From an uncultured bacterium (GTDB lineage: Bacteria; Actinomycetota; Actinomycetes; S36-B12), in the NCBI GenBank assembly GCA_903940375.1, contig CAJAKT010000221.1, forward strand, positions 1 to 7,802: a stretch of DNA of 7,802 nt. The letters run 5' to 3'. The translations under genes and the position numbers were made by a program. Position 1 is the first letter of the stretch; every line of letters begins with the position of its first letter. Below are positions 6,392 through 7,802 of this stretch, in pieces. The notes beneath the pieces are model-generated. The model was not told where the DNA came from and made no database searches. It saw nothing but the letters and a program-made list of their open reading frames with translations.

Positions 6392-7084
6392 TCAGTACTC
6401 GGCGCCGGCGTCGACGAGGGTGTCGATCGTCACCCCAATGCGGTCTGCGCCCGCCCGTCGGGATGCCTCGAGTTCCAGGACGTCAACGACGCGAACCACG
6501 CGGTGCCTGCTGCCGGGCTTGAACTGCGCGGCAAGTCGCCCGTCGGCGATCAGCTTGTCCACGAACTGACGGGAGACACCAAGCAGTTCACCTGCCTCCC
6601 GGGGGGTGACCACATCGTTCACGCGTGCCAGCACGACCCCGTCGGCAAGCAGGCCCGTGATCAGCTCCTCGACCACGCTGCGCCCCTCCGCGCTGCGCAA
6701 CCTCCCGAGCACCGAGCGCAGGACCTGCGCATCGTGGGACAACTCCTCAATGGGCGTCCCGGACGTCACGTGCACCGACACCGTCATGCCCGGCACCCTA
6801 CGCCTATCTGCCATAACAGCAACCATGTGATACGCCGGACGGTGACCGATCCGGACGACGTGGACCAGGAGCACGTTGTCGAGGACCTCGTACACGATCC
6901 GATAGTCGCCGACGCGGACCCGGTACACCGAGTCCTCACCCTGCATCGCGACGCAGTTGGGCGGCCGAGGATTGCCAGCGAGAAGATCGAGGGCGGCGCG
7001 GATCCGCTGCTGCTCGCGACGCTCGAGGGACGCCAGTGACCGCTCGGCCCGGCGCGCAAGCTTGACCTCGTACGCCTCGGTCAC
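6392..7084 (-). CDS. RelE toxin fused to an excisionase-type HTH antitoxin
   Basis: The 230-aa frame has two parts. Residues 1-86 form a complete RelE/ParE-superfamily mRNA interferase: an N-terminal helix pair (RRAERSLASLERREQQRIR), the RVRVGDYRIVYEV strand and the VVRIGHRPAY end. R56, R58, R62, R78 and Y85 are candidate active-site residues. Residues 87-99 are a linker. Residues 100-230 look like a complete DNA-binding protein, with an excisionase-type HTH near 160-182 (TPREAGELLGVSRQFVDKLI) and then GSRHRVVRV and DVLELE. Such proteins usually stand alone beside PIN_3 toxins as antitoxins. The start GTG overlaps the upstream TGA (GTGA), indicating translational coupling to the Phd antitoxin. 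Met100 (ATG 6787-6785) could give the HTH protein alone. The join could be a true bifunctional protein or a lost stop codon between two modules. Confidence 0.85.
   Translation of the reverse strand: MTEAYEVKLARRAERSLASLERREQQRIRAALDLLAGNPRPPNCVAMQGEDSVYRVRVGDYRIVYEVLDNVLLVHVVRIGHRPAYHMVAVMADRRRVPGMTVSVHVTSGTPIEELSHDAQVLRSVLGRLRSAEGRSVVEELITGLLADGVVLARVNDVVTPREAGELLGVSRQFVDKLIADGRLAAQFKPGSRHRVVRVVDVLELEASRRAGADRIGVTIDTLVDAGAEY
6795..6822 (-). promoter_or_regulatory. Candidate internal promoter for a separate HTH antitoxin
   Basis: Read on the minus strand, TTGCTG (6822-6817) and TAGGGT (6800-6795) are 16 bases apart. The ATG of Met100 in the fusion follows seven bases later (6787-6785). This fits a leaderless actinobacterial promoter with a TANNNT -10 element. 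AGGG could alternatively serve as a ribosome-binding site. Either would let the antitoxin half be made without the RelE half. The prediction is by eye. Confidence 0.35.
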
Positions 7085-7332
7085 GACAGGCCGAGGTCAG
7101 CCTTGACCTGCTCCCACGGGATGTAGTCGTCCTCGTCCCGAGCGATCGCCAATTCGGCACGGTCGAGAGCTTCCTCTGCGTCCTCGAGCAACTTCTCGAA
7201 CACGACCGGATCGACGACGACGGCGACCGGACGCCCCCGTCTGGTCAGGTACACCGGTTCGCCGGTGCGCTGCGCGCTGTCGATCACCTCAGCTAGGTGC
7301 TCACGGGCCTCGCTCACCGCCATCTCCGTCAT
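7081..7332 (-). CDS. Phd/YefM-family antitoxin
   Basis: The 83-aa product is a type II antitoxin that would bind and neutralise the RelE toxin encoded next and repress its own operon. The N-terminal Phd/YefM DNA-binding fold shows VSEAREHLAEVIDSA, EPVYLTRRGRPVAVVV and DPVVFEKLLE. The acidic C-terminus (ARDEDDYIPWEQVKADLGL) is the usual flexible toxin-binding tail. I chose the ATG at 7332-7330 because TACGAT, a TANNNT -10 element, ends six bases before it, as expected for a leaderless mRNA starting at that A. Alternative ATGs lie at 7350, 7323 and 7389; none has a well-spaced ribosome-binding site. The stop overlaps the GTG of the fusion gene by four bases. A palindrome covering the start region is the likely self-operator. 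Confidence 0.87.
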   Translation of the reverse strand: MTEMAVSEAREHLAEVIDSAQRTGEPVYLTRRGRPVAVVVDPVVFEKLLEDAEEALDRAELAIARDEDDYIPWEQVKADLGLS

Positions 7333-7346
7333 GTACGAATCGTACA
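7332..7346. promoter_or_regulatory. TGTACGA/TCGTACA palindrome, likely Phd/YefM operator, over a leaderless promoter
   Basis: Bases 7332-7346 read TGTACGAATCGTACA, a perfect palindrome of 7-base arms around a central A. The ends echo the TGTACA core known for E. coli YefM operators. It covers the minus-strand TACGAT -10 element (7344-7339) and touches the ATG of the antitoxin gene at 7332. Binding there would block RNA polymerase directly, as expected for autoregulation. Confidence 0.6.
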
Positions 7347-7351
7347 ACATT

Positions 7352-7585
7352 CGGCCGTTGGTCGACAGCCGCCGCGAATCAGACCGCACCGTCCTGGCAA
7401 AGCAAGTTCATGCATTGCCGTTCGTCACCCACGCGGTCAGCGGCCTGGGACGAACGATCGACGTGTACAGCGAACTCGCGCCCGACTCCACGATCGGGCA
7501 AGGCCTTGCGGTACGCGGAGAGACCGCCAGGACCTCCAGTGACGAGGCGCAGGCATGGCTGAACGACATCGGGCATTCGGTCCGA
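7352..7585 (+). pseudogene. Coding-like stretch, possible gene remnant, unrecognised
   Basis: The plus-strand frame has G/C-rich third positions and protein-like text such as HALPFVTHAVSGLGRTIDVY, SELAPDSTIGQGLAV and SSDEAQAWLNDIGHSV. It stays open to a TAG at 7748-7750, but beyond about 7585 it loses protein character. The only nearby start is ATG 7331, which sits inside the antitoxin operator and overlaps the antitoxin start, with no ribosome-binding site. I do not recognise the product. It may be the tail of a gene cut off when the toxin-antitoxin operon arrived. The opposite strand also has open frames, so a non-coding explanation remains possible. Confidence 0.28.
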
Positions 7586-7802
7586 GGAAACGGACGAACC
7601 GGACCCCTTGACGGGTCCCCCAAAGCGCCGTCACCTGTTGCAGCGCAACGGATTTCGGCTGGGGGCCGCCTCGGGGAACCGTTGCTGCGCTCCTCCCCAC
7701 CCCGGACCTACGCATTACGAGCGCACTCACGGTTAGGGGTATTCGTTTAGTACCAACGGTTTTGAGTCCGTTTCGGTACGGCAAGTTCCGGGTTAATCGA
7801 GG
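7586..7802. other. Right-edge non-coding stretch with small inverted repeats
   Basis: No gene is supported here. GTTGCAGCGCAAC at 7637-7649 is a 5-bp hairpin with a 3-base loop. A larger inverted repeat lies at 7750-7779 and is listed separately. GC content falls toward the window edge. Confidence 0.5.
7750..7779. repeat. Bulged inverted repeat near the right edge
   Basis: GTACC (7750-7754) and AACGG (7755-7759) pair with CCGTT (7768-7772) and GGTAC (7775-7779). The loop is TTTTGAGT, and two unpaired bases (TC) lie on the 3' side. This gives 10 base pairs. It could be a recombination site, an operator or an RNA hairpin. Confidence 0.6.

Noticed and set aside
5854..6522. Plus-strand open frame across the PIN gene
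   Set aside because: It is antisense to the PIN and fusion genes, both of which have clear catalytic or DNA-binding motifs.
7741..7802. Possible tRNA on the minus strand (CTCAAAA resembles a Leu anticodon loop)
   Set aside because: The stem would need an extra base to pair correctly, and there is no T-loop motif or acceptor stem.
1..7802. CRISPR array, transposase or rRNA genes
   Set aside because: No regularly spaced long repeats, transposase motifs or rRNA sequence were seen.

Overview
The window looks like chromosomal DNA of a high-GC Gram-positive bacterium, most likely an actinobacterium. Codon third positions are strongly G/C, GTG starts occur, and one promoter has the leaderless form common in that phylum. 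No marker allows a genus-level guess.

Left part (1-3674): an incomplete SulP-family anion transporter gene runs leftward off the window edge. It is divergent from an intact alkyl-sulfatase gene of the SdsA1-like metallo-beta-lactamase family. The 148-bp gap holds a candidate promoter and a 7-bp inverted repeat just before the sulfatase ribosome-binding site. The pair suggests sulfate-ester scavenging: the sulfatase frees inorganic sulfate and a long-chain alcohol, and the SulP carrier could move the sulfate. A convergent YbjQ-type gene (UPF0145) follows.

Middle part (3675-5576): bases 3726-4463 are gene debris. There is a small reading frame with a ribosome-binding site but ATC where the start should be, then a piece of a fasciclin-like domain joined in frame to a broken Fe-S (CCG-domain) reductase. 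The reductase has lost several cysteines and carries a frameshift in a C-run. An intact zinc-dependent alcohol dehydrogenase follows, and near its 3' end lies a perfect 14-bp inverted repeat inside the coding sequence.

Right part (5577-7802): a 229-bp convergent gap carries short degenerate 10- and 11-bp tandem repeats. A leftward toxin-antitoxin operon then reads Phd/YefM antitoxin, a RelE toxin fused in frame to an excisionase-type HTH protein, and a PIN-domain toxin. The fusion joins the toxin of one module to the presumed antitoxin of the next, making a three-gene operon out of what are normally two independent two-gene modules. A TGTACGA/TCGTACA palindrome overlaps the predicted leaderless promoter and start of the first gene. 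An internal promoter-like sequence precedes a Met codon that could give the HTH antitoxin alone. The last 420 bp hold a coding-like stretch I do not recognise and a terminal inverted repeat.

The toxin-antitoxin fusion is the most notable item. All functional calls come from reading motifs by eye; no database search was possible.
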